Assembly (NCBI RefSeq): GCF_047495875.1
Contig: NC_092466.1
Span: 19,340,561 to 19,404,560, forward strand
Reading direction: 5' to 3'
Source: Pithys albifrons albifrons
Lineage: Eukaryota; Chordata; Aves; Passeriformes; Thamnophilidae
DNA length: 64,000 bases
In this document: positions 24,701 to 39,700 of the stretch, piece after piece
How positions within the stretch are numbered: position 1 is the stretch's first letter
How the letters are laid out: every line of letters begins with the position of its first letter
Translations under genes and position numbers: made by a program
The notes under the pieces: model-generated
What the model was told of the DNA's origin: nothing
Seen by the model: only the letters and a program-made list of their open reading frames with translations
The model's database searches: none

Positions 24701-27700
24701 GCAAGGAAAATTTGGTGGTAAGAAGCCAGCTTTGGTTTTGCATCCATTCCAAAACCTTCTAAACAGCTGTGACAAATAAATAATAATTAAAAAGGACAGA
24801 TGAGGAAATCAGACTTAGAACAAATAGAGAACAGTGAAAAAGCTACAGGTGTTTCTTTACATCCATTCCTGCTTTACTCATTTAGTAGATCAGTATTTCC
24901 AGGCTCAAGGGCTTACACCAATCACACAATAATGTAGAATTTACAGGAAGTGAGAACTAAACCACTGCTGGTCTGGTTCTCAAAGTCAAGGAGCGGTCAT
25001 CAAGGTCCTATAGGTCACTCTGCTGTACATGCCTTATCCCTACATTTGTGTCTACCATTCACCTCAATTAGATAAAACACAGGGCTGTATTGATGCAGCC
25101 AGTCTACATGCAGCTTTCTGGCAGCTTCCCTGGGCATCTTGTATGTCTCGTATAACAAAGCTGCCATTTTTATGTCTGATTTTCTTTTAACTATCACAAT
25201 TCCGATTCCCTGGATTTGCCATGTTTGGCTTTTAGATAACATTAACACTTCTATAATTATTTTTTTAAATAATTCTGTTCTTATTTTATACAAGAAACAG
25301 TTTTGGCCTGGAAATTATTATCTGACTGGAATAAGAACAATCAGGAAAAGACCTTGGAAAGTTCAAATAATTTATCATGTGATACTGTACTAATGGATTC
25401 AATTCAGACCATCTAAGTGGTACAGAAGGTTTTCATTGAAATGAGAAACATCATTATAGTGAATAAAGCATTTGCCAATATTAGTTTTGTGGGGAAAAAA
25501 AGCGAAGTTTCCAAAATAACTCCCCCACTTCCATTAGCAAGAGTATGTCTGGCATATCATCTGTAAGAACAACAGAGTGGGTATGGATGTTCTATTTAGC
25601 CCAACCAAGTCAATAGCAAAACTCCCAAATTCAGTACAACCAAGACTTTGCAGCTGAAATCCAAGTAACAATAACAGAAAGATTCACAAGATCCATGTAC
25701 ACTTTTATGTATGTTTTAAATGTACCCACACATGAATAGCTGCTGAATCAGAGAAAACATCTCATTAAATTAGCCCACGCAGATGTCTCAGATAATGGCC
25801 ACCTGCATGCTTGTGGAGTCATTCTAGCCCACATCCCAGGAAGATTTCTAAATTCCCATTTTCCTGATGGACTTGTGAGGCAGCTCCACTGAAATCAGTT
25901 TAAGCTTGTTAGCCCCAGATACTACTCTGAAGTGAGTAGGCTACTGGAAATGCTGGATCCAGCTCAATCTCAGCTTCTAGTCATTACCCCAAATGGATAT
26001 TACCGCAGTTCTGTAAAATCTCTTCCTCTACACCCACTCCCAGAAATACAGCACAGAGTTGTAAACAAACATTATAACGAGATGATCATTTATACCTGCC
26101 CGAGTTCAGTTGGCAAAGGCAGTACATCAGGCAGATGACAAAATTATTATTTGAGTTGTAAGTTGCAAAAATAATGTCCCAGTGCTCCTGCAGGACATTG
26201 AGAGTGTTCAGGACATTAAACTGTTCAGGCAGTGATTGTTGTGGTCTGGATAGGCAGTATAGGATGGCTCTGTTTAAACAGTTGTACAGGACACTGAGGA
26301 AAACTTCCTTTTGAGAACCTGAGCTTTCTAAGACCTGTGAAAACACAAAATAGCAGAGTACTTGGCTTGCTTAAGGAACCCCCTCCCAAAGGATCCACAC
26401 CTCCCACTTCATTCAAGCTCCTGCAAATTTATTTCAGCAAAATTACTTTGAACTACCTGTTAGATACAAATTCAATTTTTTTTGTATTTCTGCTGAAGTC
26501 CCCAGAATTGTAGAAGAGACTAATTTATTCCTGTTCAGCAACATGTACATACCCAATAGACAGTGGCACAAATGAGGCACAGAAACATCCCTCCTTTATG
26601 CTGTACCATCTCTTTCAAAGTATCCTTTAAAGCTGCTATGAGCTCATGAAAGAAACTAGGAATAACAATCACCAAATGGATTACAGCCGTGGTCTTTAGA
26701 ATTGCCATATCACAACCTCAGTGTGAAACAGCATGTTACAAACAGATGGGAAAAAAATATCATGGGACTCACCCACACTATCTGTTTGGCAATGAAGATC
26801 AGGATTTGCTTGGGGTCAGCAGCAAACATTCTGCTGTTTAGCTTCTCAACCAACTTCTGAACAAAATAAGCAATATTCATCATGGATACAGGTGCAGCTG
26901 ATTCTGAAGCACCATGAGGATCACTGCTTTCTGGAGAGGATACAAAAGGGTTGATTATTCCACAGCAAGTTGAAATGAAAAAAATGTGACATGTAGGGTT
27001 GCCAGAGCTGAGAAGGAACAGTCTCATGCCATAATGTCTTAGAGCTGATAGAAACACTTTAGTCAGACTGGATATGACAGCTCCGTCTTAAGGATGGGGG
27101 CAATCTCACTAAAATAATGTATTGAAGGACCAGTCCAACTAATGACTCAGAAAGAACAGCAACAACTAAGTTATCTGGGCTGTTTCCAGAAGCACTAAGG
27201 ATAAACCCAGGTTTCTTTCTAAGTACTCCCTTTTTAATATTCAGAATCTGTTCTAAAAAAGAGATTGTAATATCACAATAATTTATGCAAACTGGTCTAC
27301 AGCAAGAGAGAACAGACAGTCCAGCCTGCTGAGTTGGACTGTCCTTCTAGCTATTGTTTGCAAACCTTTCTAGCAATAATGCTGTCCTGAGTTTAAGTAG
27401 GTGTAGGCCTAAATTTAGGCTTTAGTTTCAAGAGTAGGCCTTAAATTATCAGCTGACTTAAGCTGGGTCAGGCCAGCTGAGAGCTGACTGCCACTGGCCA
27501 ATGGTATTCCATACCGTATTCTGACATCATCTCAAATACAAAAGCAGGTGTAGGAGGGGCTTAGTTCAGTTCCTCATGGCTGCTCGTCTGAGAAAGACTT
27601 ATTGTGTTGTTTTCCTGGACCAGGCCCCACTGCCGCTTGCTGCTATGTTATTAGGAAAGTAAAATGTTTAGTCTTAGTCTTATCTCTGTCTGAGTCTGTC

Positions 27701-30700
27701 CCTTGGGTGATTGAGTTCTCTTGGGTGATTTGTAGCTACAACGGTGGGATTTCGGTTCTATAGGGAGTAGGGAGCTATCATTTGTTATTTCTAATTTTTG
27801 TGGGTGTGAGTTATATTACAGTCTTCTTTTAATTTTCTGTATAAATATGTAAACCTGGTTTAAGTCTTGGGGACTTTCCCCCCCTTTTCTCAGTGAAGGG
27901 GGGAGGCAGCTTTGTCCTTTGGTTTATATTTGGCATTTTGCTGAAGTATTGAAACCAAAAGAAACACCAAAATGCTAAATATCAGTTGGTTAATGATCTG
28001 ATTCTCACCACTCACCTCTTGGTCTTGTTTTCCCCTCGTCTTGGCTGGTAGCATGGAAGACATCCATAGCAGACAGCAAAACTTTTGTCTGAAAATGTCT
28101 CTTCTGCTCACTGGTGGCATCTTCCGGAGAAGCCTACATAGTGACAGTATCCATATTAATACAGAAGGAAAAGAGACAGGAAATCAGCCTCAAAGTCACT
28201 TCCAGCAAGACTGCATGTGTGGACAGCTACTGGACAACAGATGAGATGGCAAAACTTCGTACCCTAGTTGGAAAACCAGGAAATCTTACATAGGACTACA
28301 CTATCTAGCTGATAACAAACATAGTTGCCCTCTGCACAGTGAACAGAAACAAGTTTTTTGAAAGGGCAAGAATGTAGGTTCACAGGTGGTTCCCAAGATG
28401 TCTTGTCCTCAGGGATGTTCAGCTCCATTAGCAGGCTCAGGATTCAGTCACTCAGAAAGCCATACTCTGTTCTAACCGTACCAAACCTTAGGATGCTACT
28501 GGATAAACCTTTAGGGTTTGCTCCACAAGGTGATTTAACTCAACAATTGCAATATGTTCATTACTATTTGTATTACTAAACCAAGTCTGCATCAGAACTC
28601 ACACCTGGGACACTTGGACTATTGACAATTTGGAGCTGAAGTCTAAATTTTTCATTTTCCCTTTCTTCAATCTACTCCAACTCTTTCTATTCCTTTGAGC
28701 AGTTGAAATGCATAATCCAGACTCAGCTGCTACAGTTTGTATTAATCTGTACTTAGAGTAGAGAAAGGGTTTTTTTCTTTATTTGAGAACTAAGATTTTG
28801 TTATCTCAAAAGTCAGTATACAGGATGATTCATGTGAAATTTTCTCTTCTCAACAAATTCAAGGGCTCCTATAATGACAAGCAGGTACTACTAAGGAAAA
28901 GGGATTTTTTTCACACCTTTCTTCAATATTAAACATTGCCTAAAAGATGTTTTTTCTGTTTTCTAGAGGCAGCATTTTTTTAGTTCACGTTAATGCAGTG
29001 GAGGGCAGAAAAGTATTTCCTTTCATCACTGTTAGCACTTTTTTTACTAGGTCACTACCAAGAGACATCCTGTCCTTCCACCCCCAGTGCAAGGCAGAGC
29101 AGCAAAGCCTGATGATAAGACAAACCTCAAGAAGAAGCTCAAGAGGATGTCCTTGTTTGCTTGCTGGGATGTTGAGAAGACTGTCCATCAGGAGGACTTG
29201 CACAAAATCCCATACTTGTTTCTTGGCAGGGTGTGGTAGGAGCAGAAGAGAAGAGGGATCAACACAGCCTTTCCCTTCAGCAATGACTGGACCATCAGGA
29301 GTCAAAAGACCTTCAGATCCTCCCTGTGGAAGTAGACAGCAATACATTCTAACTCATAGTCTCTTTTAACTTGATTTTTTTTTCTCCTAGTGACCTATCT
29401 CCAATCTGAAGGGCTTGTGCTGGCTCATATACACATACCTTGGGTGGTCCTGAATGAAAAGCAACCATAGCCAAAGTTTTCAAGAAGTCAGGACAGTGCC
29501 ACATGGGGTCCTGAGTATAACTGTGATAGATCAAGCCCAGAAACTGGATAACATTCCCTGGATAGGCAATTTCCCAGGAGGCTTCTGCATCTGCAAAAGG
29601 CTGAACACAAACAGATGTGCATCTGGTCAAGGCAGAATTCCTCTCATTCATATAAGCTGATATTTGTTCCTCTTTAGGTATTCCAAAGCAAACCTGTCGT
29701 GGCCATGGAGAAATCAGGCAAGGCACAGACAGCCAAATCCCATCTTGCAGACTGAAGATACACCCAACCAGAAAGGTGACATATCCTCATCATCACGAAC
29801 AAAAAGTATTTAGTACTGCTCTGGGTAAGATCAGTCTTTGTATTCAAAACTTCTTAAACATGAGCCCATCACATCATCTGCTACATAAGGAGGGCAACAG
29901 CTGTTCTGACCCTTTGAAGTTTCTGCTCCCTGTTACGTTCAGTACTGCCTTATGAGGGCAGAGGAGGACTAGGGATTACAGGCAAAGGCTGCCACTGACA
30001 TCTGTCACACTTGGGCAGTTTATTCTGCCATTCACACTGCCCTGTCCTTGCAACAAAACACTCACCTTGTCCATAGTGACTCTAACCATTTCCAGCAGTA
30101 AAACAGCTGCCTCTGCACACAAACCAATTTTGAGGACATTCTCTGCAAGGTGGTGCTGCAAGATCCACTGTAACATAGACTCAAGGTCTTTCTACACAGG
30201 AGAGACATTTCATTAAGAGATGAGAATTATGCACAATACATCAAGAACAATACCTCTTTACTTCATATCAGAAAAAAACAACACACTTCACCTTCAGCAG
30301 CTCCTCCCTTTTCTATTAAATGTTTAACATTTAATATCTCCATGAACAAGTTTGTTCTGAACACAACTCTTCTTAAATCAAAGTTAACTTAATTTTTAAA
30401 ATATGAATAACTAATTTTTATTATTACAAAACCCAAGTATGATTAATTTGCTTGAGAATCCTCTCATGAAAAGGGCCTAAATTCCCAAAGTAGTAAAGCA
30501 ATATCAGCTCCTGGTGCTTGTCTGCTATTTTTTCATACCTTGACTGCTTCAGGTGGTTCAGACTGTGGAGTTGCCAGAAAGAGCTCTGCCACAAGCAAGT
30601 AGATCTCAGGGATGTGGACATGATCAGTCACACATCTTTGCAACACAGGAAACCCAAAAATCAAGAAGTAGCCATTGTCAGGCAATGGAGGATGAGTTTT

Positions 30701-33700
30701 TAAATTATCTTGAAAGGAAAAGAAAAGACAAGTGTCTAAAAATAAATGTCATATCAGAGGAAGGATTACTGACAGAACTTCATTCTCATTGTCTCTGTCC
30801 CAGGCCATTCAGTAGTCTGCTAGGCTACAATATCAACAGTTTAAAAAACTTCCTCAGACTAACAGATAACAATTTTCCCCACTATCTTTTTTGTTACAGG
30901 AAATTCTGCCTGAATTATTCTTCCTTTCTCCTCCCTTTCTCAGAACCACAGGTCTAATTATCAAAAAGCAAACTGAAAAAATCTTAAAGAAACAGAAGGT
31001 TTCAGAGCCCAAGCTGGCATCTGAACACCTCACATATTTATTAACTCATCTGATTTTGTGCAACACAAAAAGGGCTTTCTCCCTACAAGTGCTAAACAGA
31101 ATTGCTAATTACTGTGCAAGAGAGAAACAATGCTTTCCATCTTCTGCACAGAAATGCTGAAATACCAGGAGAAACTTGACTTAGAAAGTAATTTCAATTC
31201 TTGGTCTACTGAGATCAGTGGGAATTCTCCTATCATGTACTTCAGTGATCTTCTATCACTGAGCTGCATCAAGGCAGTGTTTTGGAAACATTAAACCAAT
31301 ACATACCCATTAGAATACTCAACCCTGCAGAGCTGTTTTCCAGCCAGTGCCCAGCCACTATCCCCTCCTTGAATTTGTTCAGCAGCAAACGATTGTGGAG
31401 GAAGCACAGCAGTAGCTTGATTCCCAGCACAACTGTGCTGGAGTGCAGGTAGCTCTGTGTAAACAGCAGGAACCAGTCTGGCCCCAGTGCCAAGAATGTC
31501 TTCTCTTTTTCCCTAGGACAAACAGGTAAATGAAAATAGATGGACGGAGACATGATAGAAGACAGAAGAAATATTATTTAAAATTATCTCTTATTGATTT
31601 AGAAGCTCAAGTTTCTCTAGAAAATATCTGATTAAAGGCACGCCACAACACAGAATCACAAAGATTTAACAACAGACTCATCCACACATCTGAAGTCACT
31701 TAATTCCTGCTAAATCCAGCCTTATATTACAGTCAGACTAAAAGGTTCATTAATATGAAGCTCCTTCTGACAGCATGTATCAATAACAGAGGCAAACTAC
31801 ATCACAGAGTAGATCTTTTAACCTATGAAATTCAATATTACCATCTACATTTTCAAGTTCAATTTGTGTTATCTAACAAAAAATGCATAGTTACAGCAGC
31901 CAGCACTATGAAATCTTCCTTTCAGTTACAAAAGATAGAACTGTAGTAACTGCATGCTCATGTTTACAATAGAGAGGTGCAAGTAATCCCACATTAGATT
32001 GAATTGATTTTCAAAGACAGCTGGGATTTCTTCAACCCATGCAGTGCAGAAGAAATCAGCAGTATCCAAGTTCCTCTTTCACAATATTTTCTGAAAATGT
32101 AAAACTTTTTCCAAAATGGTTATCAGATGTGTGATCAGACCACACAGGTGTGTGAATGCCAGATAAATCCCTGATAAAAAAGTAGCTCTGAACCCAGTCT
32201 GCTCTTACTTACTATTTTGTTGAGATTCAAATATTTTCAGTGTGTTTGGTCCTGGTCAAGCACCAGCAAGAAGAAAAATCCAGAAGACAGAGACAATTGC
32301 CTATACCTTCCTGTTCTACTTACTCAGAGGACAGATGAAGTTTGTCTGAGTGCATTACATCTAACAGCATCTTCAGTAACTGGTTTCGAAGCCAGATTGT
32401 CTTTCCAGATGTTTGGCTTAAGGCTACAAATATCAGAAAGTAATAAAGAGTAATGAAGAGACAAAACACATGTTCCATTGCTGTGATGAACAACTTTGTT
32501 TGCACCAAATTAGCCCAGTGGAAGTACTTATATTGGGTTTTTTTGTAGAGTAAAAAGATGCAGACATCAAATTTTAGACAGGGGAGTTCCTGCTAACATT
32601 ACAAACAACCAGTTCTTACATTCTCAGTCTCCTCTCTTTAGAGTTATTTAAAACTCATTCAGACCACATGTTCAACAGGTAGAAATCTCAGGTTAACTAG
32701 ACAAAGAAATGTAAACAGGCAATCTGACTTGTATTGCCTAGCTGTGATGTCTAGATATAAAAACTACAGTTATCAGCATCTCATTATTATCTATAGTTTA
32801 GAGGTGCAATAATCAATTCAGCCTCAACTGAAAGATCACAATGAAAGAGCCAACTGACTGGATGTTCCCCCACATGAACCTGACATAAATACACAGATAC
32901 TTTCAAAGGTGTGGAGCTCCACAATATTATTTGCTGCAATGGTAAGTATAGCAAAGTGTTCAGGATGTCCAGTGAAATGGTATTCCTCCTAACAGCCCAG
33001 TAGGTTAGTTTGGGGGCAATTTCAATTTAATGTCCTTCCTCTCTGTGTATATCTGAAACATGACATTGTGTAGGCTCTGGAAAATGCAGTCACAGTACTG
33101 CTGGCCTATTAGCAGAGAAGAGAGCAAAGGGTCACCTCAGTGCAGCCTGCTCCTTTCCATATGAAGTCATTTGAATTGTGGCTCTTACCACAGGAGGCAG
33201 AAGCACTATGTTGCATTAGGCTCTGGGGAAGCAGGGAAGTATTGTAGCCATCTATGACAACACAAGCTAGGTAAGGTAGCTCCTTACCTTCACTCAGCAT
33301 GTCAGCCCCACTATCCAGGAAAATCTGATTTTCATCCACAGAAGAAGGTTTCAAGGTGTAAACAAGGAACAATCCAATCCTTGCAGAGAAAGAAAAAAGC
33401 AGTTTTGGTCAGACATTCATTTAATTACTTCAATATTACATGTAAACCTCAATAATCATTAATGATGACAGTTAACAGCAACCACTGGAAATTCTAGTCA
33501 CTGCAGAAATAGGCATGAAAAGTTCATAAACTAGGAGACAAATTAAAATGTCATATACCTACAAATCTAATTAAAATATATTCTACTACGGAAACATCTT
33601 CTGTATCTCTTTTAAAGGTCTTTCACCATGAGGAAAGCAATACTGAGGTAAGCACTCAGTTCACACAAAATATTCTGAACTGTCTGTGGCATTCAGATAT

Positions 33701-36700
33701 CACTGTTATCACCACTTGGTTTCCAAGCACATAGAGGAGAGCAGAGAAATATCAACAGTTACTCAGGGGGGAGGACTGGCAACCTCTTTTTACCTGCAGT
33801 TTGCTTGAACACATTACCTGGTCTTAAGGATAGAAACAATAATGTGATATACACACTTAGTGAAAGTGTATGACCTCCTCCTGCATACAAGAAGGGTATT
33901 TCTTAAGGGACAGAACAAGAGTTGTACTGCAAGAATGATTCATACAGCAATTCCCATTAGATGTGTCAAAAGTCTGGGAGGAGCAGAAACTTCAGCGCCT
34001 TCCTCAGTGCTCAGTGCTGCTTAGAGCCTATTACGATCTCTGCTGTTGTCTTGAAGCTGGGATGATAGGGTCTGTCTCTGCCCACTCATTCAGCACTCTG
34101 AGCCTGACAATCAGTCAAAATACTAGGGAATTAAAAAAATCATATTTTAAGAAAAATGCTCATTTGCACTCCTTACAACATAGCAAAGTTGATCTACTAA
34201 ATCCACTACTTTCACCTGTATGAAAAAGGAATAGGCTAACTCATACAAGCTCAGGGTAGGAAAATACATGCAGGTAATATACATGCAGGAACACATATCC
34301 ACGAAAGAGTTGACAGGCAGTAAGTTCACTACCAGCTTACTCCACAGTTAATTATCTGAGGTGCTGGTATGCTTCAATAGAGCTAAAGACTCACAGCAGA
34401 GACCACAGGTTTGACATGCAACTCTGTCTACATTTTATTAAACAGAGCTTTAGAAACAGACCTGCCATCTGTGCAGCGCATTTGCCTGCAGTTAGGGGGC
34501 TGTAAACAGCACTGCGTGGACCTTCTTCAGTTTGTAGGCTATAGGCCAATGCAATTAGACTGTAAATATAAAATGAAGCAGTGTTTATATTCTCTGAAGA
34601 ACGAACTAGGATTTAAATTCTTTGCTTTGTGAAATCTCAACTAACATAACTGATAGGAACACAAGAACAGAAAGGATTGTTACTGGGATATTAGCCAAAC
34701 CAACAGGATTAAGAAGGTTGTTCATTGGGGCCAAGTTGTAATAATATAGTGATACTGAAGAACTATTTGTGGCACCAGTGTAAAGGTCATCACCCAACTC
34801 ACCTTCACACAAATACAAGGTTGTGCTGAATAAGGCATGAAAAAGGTTTTCATCAGGGGATCATGCAGTTTCCAGAGATGTGGAGTTCTATCAAAGATGA
34901 GGTGAGGGAAGCTCGACTATCAAGCTCCCTCCCACACTAGAAGGAGTATAGCTAAACTGCAATCTGAGGAACAGCTATAGACTTGAAGGTTACCTGAGAA
35001 CATCCCTTGTATTAAAGTATCCTTGCAAGAAATGCGAAAGAATAGTGCAGGCCACAGTGATCTTGGAGTTACTGATTTCAGGATCATTGAAAAGAAAAAC
35101 AATCTTGGAAACCATTTGCACCTGGTAGGCAACTGCAACATTCTGAGGTCCATCTCTGTAGAAAAACACAGGGATTATTAAAAGCTTTTACTGGAAAGAA
35201 AAAATTTCCTGAGTTTCAGCTAAAAGGATTCACATTTTGCACTGATACTTTGTAAATTTGGCTTCTAATGTTGCCTCGACGACATTGCAAACACTGTCAG
35301 ATGAATTGAACGTGTGTCAGAGACAGAGATCAGAAGGCTACTTTGTGTGTTCTACCCTTCTCCTCTGCTCTCTCCCCCAGAAACTGCTTCATTTCAAGGA
35401 GTTCAAAGAAAATGTTATTGAATTTTCAAGCAGTGAGTTGGTGGTAATAAATGCTATTCCCGTAAAACTCAGCAAGGGACACCAGACAGCTCTGCATAGA
35501 GTTTTCCACTACCAAAAAGCAGGAATCTAGCTTTACTCAGCCCATCTGCCCTGTTATGTCTCTTTAGATCCATTTAACTCTAGTCCAGATGATTAAGGAA
35601 GTATATTGTTATAAAAAAGTCTTCCTGTGTTGTGTTTTGGTTTTAAATGCAAATTCAAATACATATTTTTAAAAATTATTTCATATTCAATTCAAAAATT
35701 TGGATTTCCCCTCTCCTGCAGACACTTAAACTTTCTTTGCACAGCAGTGGACCAGGTCATCAGTCTGACCCCAAAGTCATGTCAGGGGCTGATCAAATCA
35801 CTAACTCCAGCCTTGAAAGAGAAACAGAGATATGATGCACTCGCAGACTCCACTGATTCCAACTAGGATTGGACCCTTAGCACCTCACAGTTCCAGCTTA
35901 GGGTTACAGACAAGCTTGTCCCACAGGTTTCTGATTCAAACTCTAGTTTGTGTACCTGGAGGACTGCAAGATCTCCACAAGGTGGGAAAGGAGAGCAAGG
36001 TCAAGATTTTCTGGTGCTTTCACCCAAAGCTGAAATACAAAGGAAAGCAGAGGGCTTACTGATCTGCTGAGCTGAGAGGACAGTACCTGTGGCAGGGAAA
36101 CAATTAAAAGTAGTTCAGGGAGGATAATATCATAAACTCTCAGTGTTTCTGCAACACAACCTGCAGGCACTGGGAAATCCCTGCCAGTGTGGGGAGTTGT
36201 TGCTCCAGAGCTAGCCCTGAGGAGGTGACCCTCTGGGAGTGTTCCTGCAGAAATGGGAAGATCCCACCTCCCCAGGTGAGCCACAGTCTGGAGAAGCACA
36301 ACACACAACACCATCCCAAATATTGGATACAGGAGGTGCTATGAACAAACCAAGCCTCATACTATAAAGCCATCTTTAATATAGCCAAACCCACAAAGTA
36401 ACATCAACAGTTATACCTCAAAGTTGCAGAGAACATACTGGAATGCACTATAATTTTTGATGACTGCAGACTCAAAGCCAAGCTCAGCTGTGCCCACTAG
36501 GGAGAACATTAACTGTAAAATCCTGTTGTTTAAGAGCTGTGCCTTCCTCTTCAGTAGATAGGTCAGCAACTGAAAAAAGAAGACTGAATAAGTACCTGCC
36601 AAGTATAAATCTATAACACTGTTTTTTTAATTCAAGACAAACATGAAGTTTGCTCAGCTATAGTAGTCATGCATGCATACATTTGCATAAGCATCATGAA

Positions 36701-39700
36701 GAAAGATTTCAGTCCAGACATAAAATTTCATACAGTAAGTGAAAAGGCAATTTTTTGAAGGAGCTCTGTAGCATTGAACAGGAGCAAAATACATGCCATA
36801 GAATGTTGAGTGGAATTTACAAAAAGCAACATACAAATATAACCACAAATAATCATAGTAGGTTTTCTATGCTATTCTTCATGGATGTATTCTTAGTTGC
36901 TTGCAAATGGTGTTAATTTAAAAAATGCTAATGTTGACCTCTCCAAATGAAAGACATCTGTGAAACATTGCCAGTTTCTCAACTGAGTCTGCCTCTGATT
37001 ATCCAATGATTTCCTAATACTGCAAGAAGAATGTTCAGAAAGCCACTACATTTTGAAGAGGTTGGAAGCAATAGACATTAATTTGAAAATATGTAGCAAG
37101 ACACGTTAGTCGACTGTTAGAAAAAACCCTTCAGACCACCAAATAAAACCAAAAGCACTGCATTGCAATATGATGATTCATCACAAGGAGAGAACACTAT
37201 TTAGCACAAAGTGAAAAGGAACAGCTCACACACAAATGTAAAGGGTGGCATTCACCTACAAGAAAGGATTGAGCAAGCAATATATAAGTAGGATAAATAT
37301 ATTCATGTGAATCATTACCAACTTATGAATAATTTGCAAATTGGGAAAATGGAAAGTTTGAAATAAATCATTCCTGAAGCTCTAAAGTTAAGAGTCTTGT
37401 TTGAAATGGTCTATGTAAAAGAGTCTTTCCTATTCCCTAAGAGTCCTTTGCTTAGTTTGCACAGCATAAACAATACTAAACTGAAACATCATACTTAAGT
37501 CTCAATCCATCCAATATTATAGAGTTCACATACAGCAAAAAACTTCAATCTGCACAGATTTCAGGTTTGAAAGACTAATTTGTGGCACAACTTATCAACT
37601 TACTTATATCAGCCCAATTCCTAATACGCAGTGAAGACTGAGCCAAAGAAATTCATTGTCAGCCTTACACTTGACAGTCTGTAAAGAGGAATCTTAGGCT
37701 GTATGAATGAAGGGAAAGAAGGAAACGTGTTTGAGAAATGGTCTTTTGTGGTGGGGATCATGTGTGCTGGTAAAAGGTGGGTCAGCCACAAATCTGTTGC
37801 ACTGGCTTATTTAGTTTATTAGATCATGTCTGGTCAAGAAGCATCTGTCCTCACCTTCCCATCAGCAGATAAACTGTTATATAGGATCCCAGAGATTGTA
37901 AGCACAGGATACAGAGCACTCTCACATATCCCTCACTCAAAGACCTCATAACTTATGAAATTCCGACCACAAATGCCTATAGCCAGGATATATTTGGTTC
38001 ATTTACATTGACAGGTTTTGGCATAAAGTTCTCCACAGGAAAGACTATAACTAGAATGAATGAACAATAGTGTTTACCTGGTATCCATGCATGAGTCTCA
38101 TCAGCTTTTCACTCAATGGGCTACTGTTCAGGATGGAGTTCAGGACTTTGACAGCTGCATACATGGTGTGGTCATCACGGGCCATAGCAATGAGACCAAG
38201 CAGAATGGCAGGGCCTCCAATAAAGTTCAGGCTGGTAGCTGCTGGAGAGGACTGGAACACTCTTACCCCTAGGAAATAGCAGTGTTACTCTACCAGAAAA
38301 TTACATGGACTAAATCTGTTATTAGACAGAGAAAAGCTCCACTTTTAAAAAATTCTAAACATTAAGACATAGTGTATTTACCATATTGGCCCACAGCGAC
38401 TGACCCAATAGTCCGCAAGGAACCTGAGAGATGTCCAGCAATATTCTTAGCTAGCAATATTGGAGTTGAACTGTCCCGAGAATTAATACCAATCTAAAAC
38501 AGATAAAAGACATTCTAAGGAAAACCTTGGTAGTACGAGGGAGACAAAAAGCAACAAACAAATGCTCTAATACTTTAGATTATTTTATTACTTTTAGACT
38601 ATGTTACAAGTCTAAAAGTAATAAAATAGATAGACTTGAGAGATGGGCTGATTCCAATGGGATGAAGTTCAATAAAGCCAAGTGCCAGGTCCTGCGCTTT
38701 GGCCACAACAACCCCCTGCAGCGCTACAGGCTGGGCAGAGTGGCTGGAAAGCAGCCAGGCAGAAAGGGACCTGGGGATACTAATTGACAGGAAGCTCAAC
38801 ATGAGCCAACAGTGTGCCCAGGTGGCCAAGAAGGTCAATGGGATCCTGTCCTGTATCAAAAATAGCATGGCCAGCAGGACAAGGGAAGTGATCCTTCTCC
38901 TGTACTCTGCGTTGGTGAGGTCACACCTTGAGTATTGTGTTCAGTTCTGGGCCCCTCAGTTCAGAAAGGATATTGAGGTGCTGAAGCGAGTCCAGAGAAG
39001 AGCAACAAGGCTGGTGAAGGGACTGGAGCATAAGTCCTATGGAGAGAGGCTGAGGGAACTGGGTTGTTTAGCCTGGAGAAGAGGAGGCTCAGAGGTGACC
39101 TCATCACTGTCTAGAACTACCTGAAGGGAAGTTCTAGCCAGGTGGGGGTTGGTCTCTTCTCCCAGGCACACAGCAATAGGACAGGGGGGCACGGGCTCGA
39201 GCTCTGCCAGGGGAAACTTAAGTTGGATATCAGAAAAAAATTCTTTACAGAGAGAGTAATCAGACATTGGAATGGGCTGCCCAGAGAGGTGGTGGATTCA
39301 CCATCCCTGGAGGCTTTTAAAATGAGATTGGCCGTGGCACCGAGTGCCATGATCCAGTAAATGGACTAGAGTTGGACCAAGGGTTGGACTTCATGATCTC
39401 AGAGGTCTTTTCCAACCCAATCGATTCTATGATTCTATGATTCTATGATTCTATGATTCTAAGTTGACTGTTAGGACAAACATTCACCCACCTACAATAT
39501 CCCAAACCCATTACTTTCATGTCTGTAGACCTGGCATTAGCAACAGTGATAGAATAGTATGTGAAAAGTCTTTGTCAAGTCATTGAGAAAACAGACTGAC
39601 ACAAATTATCATAAGACGTAAACACTATGGGTCCTGTTTCTGTTTTAAGAAATGCTTTTAATATTTTGTTCACAGTGTCCTATCTATTCCTCTTTACAGG

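Larger units (their letters stand above)
22952..28015 (-). other. WDFY4 introns between 22952 and 28015
   Basis: Five introns (22952-23508, 23701-24656, 24767-26095, 26335-26772 and 26931-28015). The first four hold unique sequence only. The last contains the possible LTR-type element at 27383-27740. Minus-strand open frames at 24043-24402 and 25015-25293 do not fit the splicing frame and look like chance. Confidence 0.7.
28134..35955 (-). other. WDFY4 introns between 28134 and 35955
   Basis: Introns of 115 to 1,614 bp (28134-29125, 29324-29438, 29601-30065, 30192-30538, 30709-31306, 31513-32323, 32424-33287, 33380-34993, 35156-35955). I see unique AT-rich sequence and no repeats or genes that I can name. 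Confidence 0.7.

Noticed and set aside
25015..25293. Minus-strand open frame considered as a WDFY4 exon
   Set aside because: It does not resemble the family, and the exons at 26096 and 24657 join in phase directly without it.
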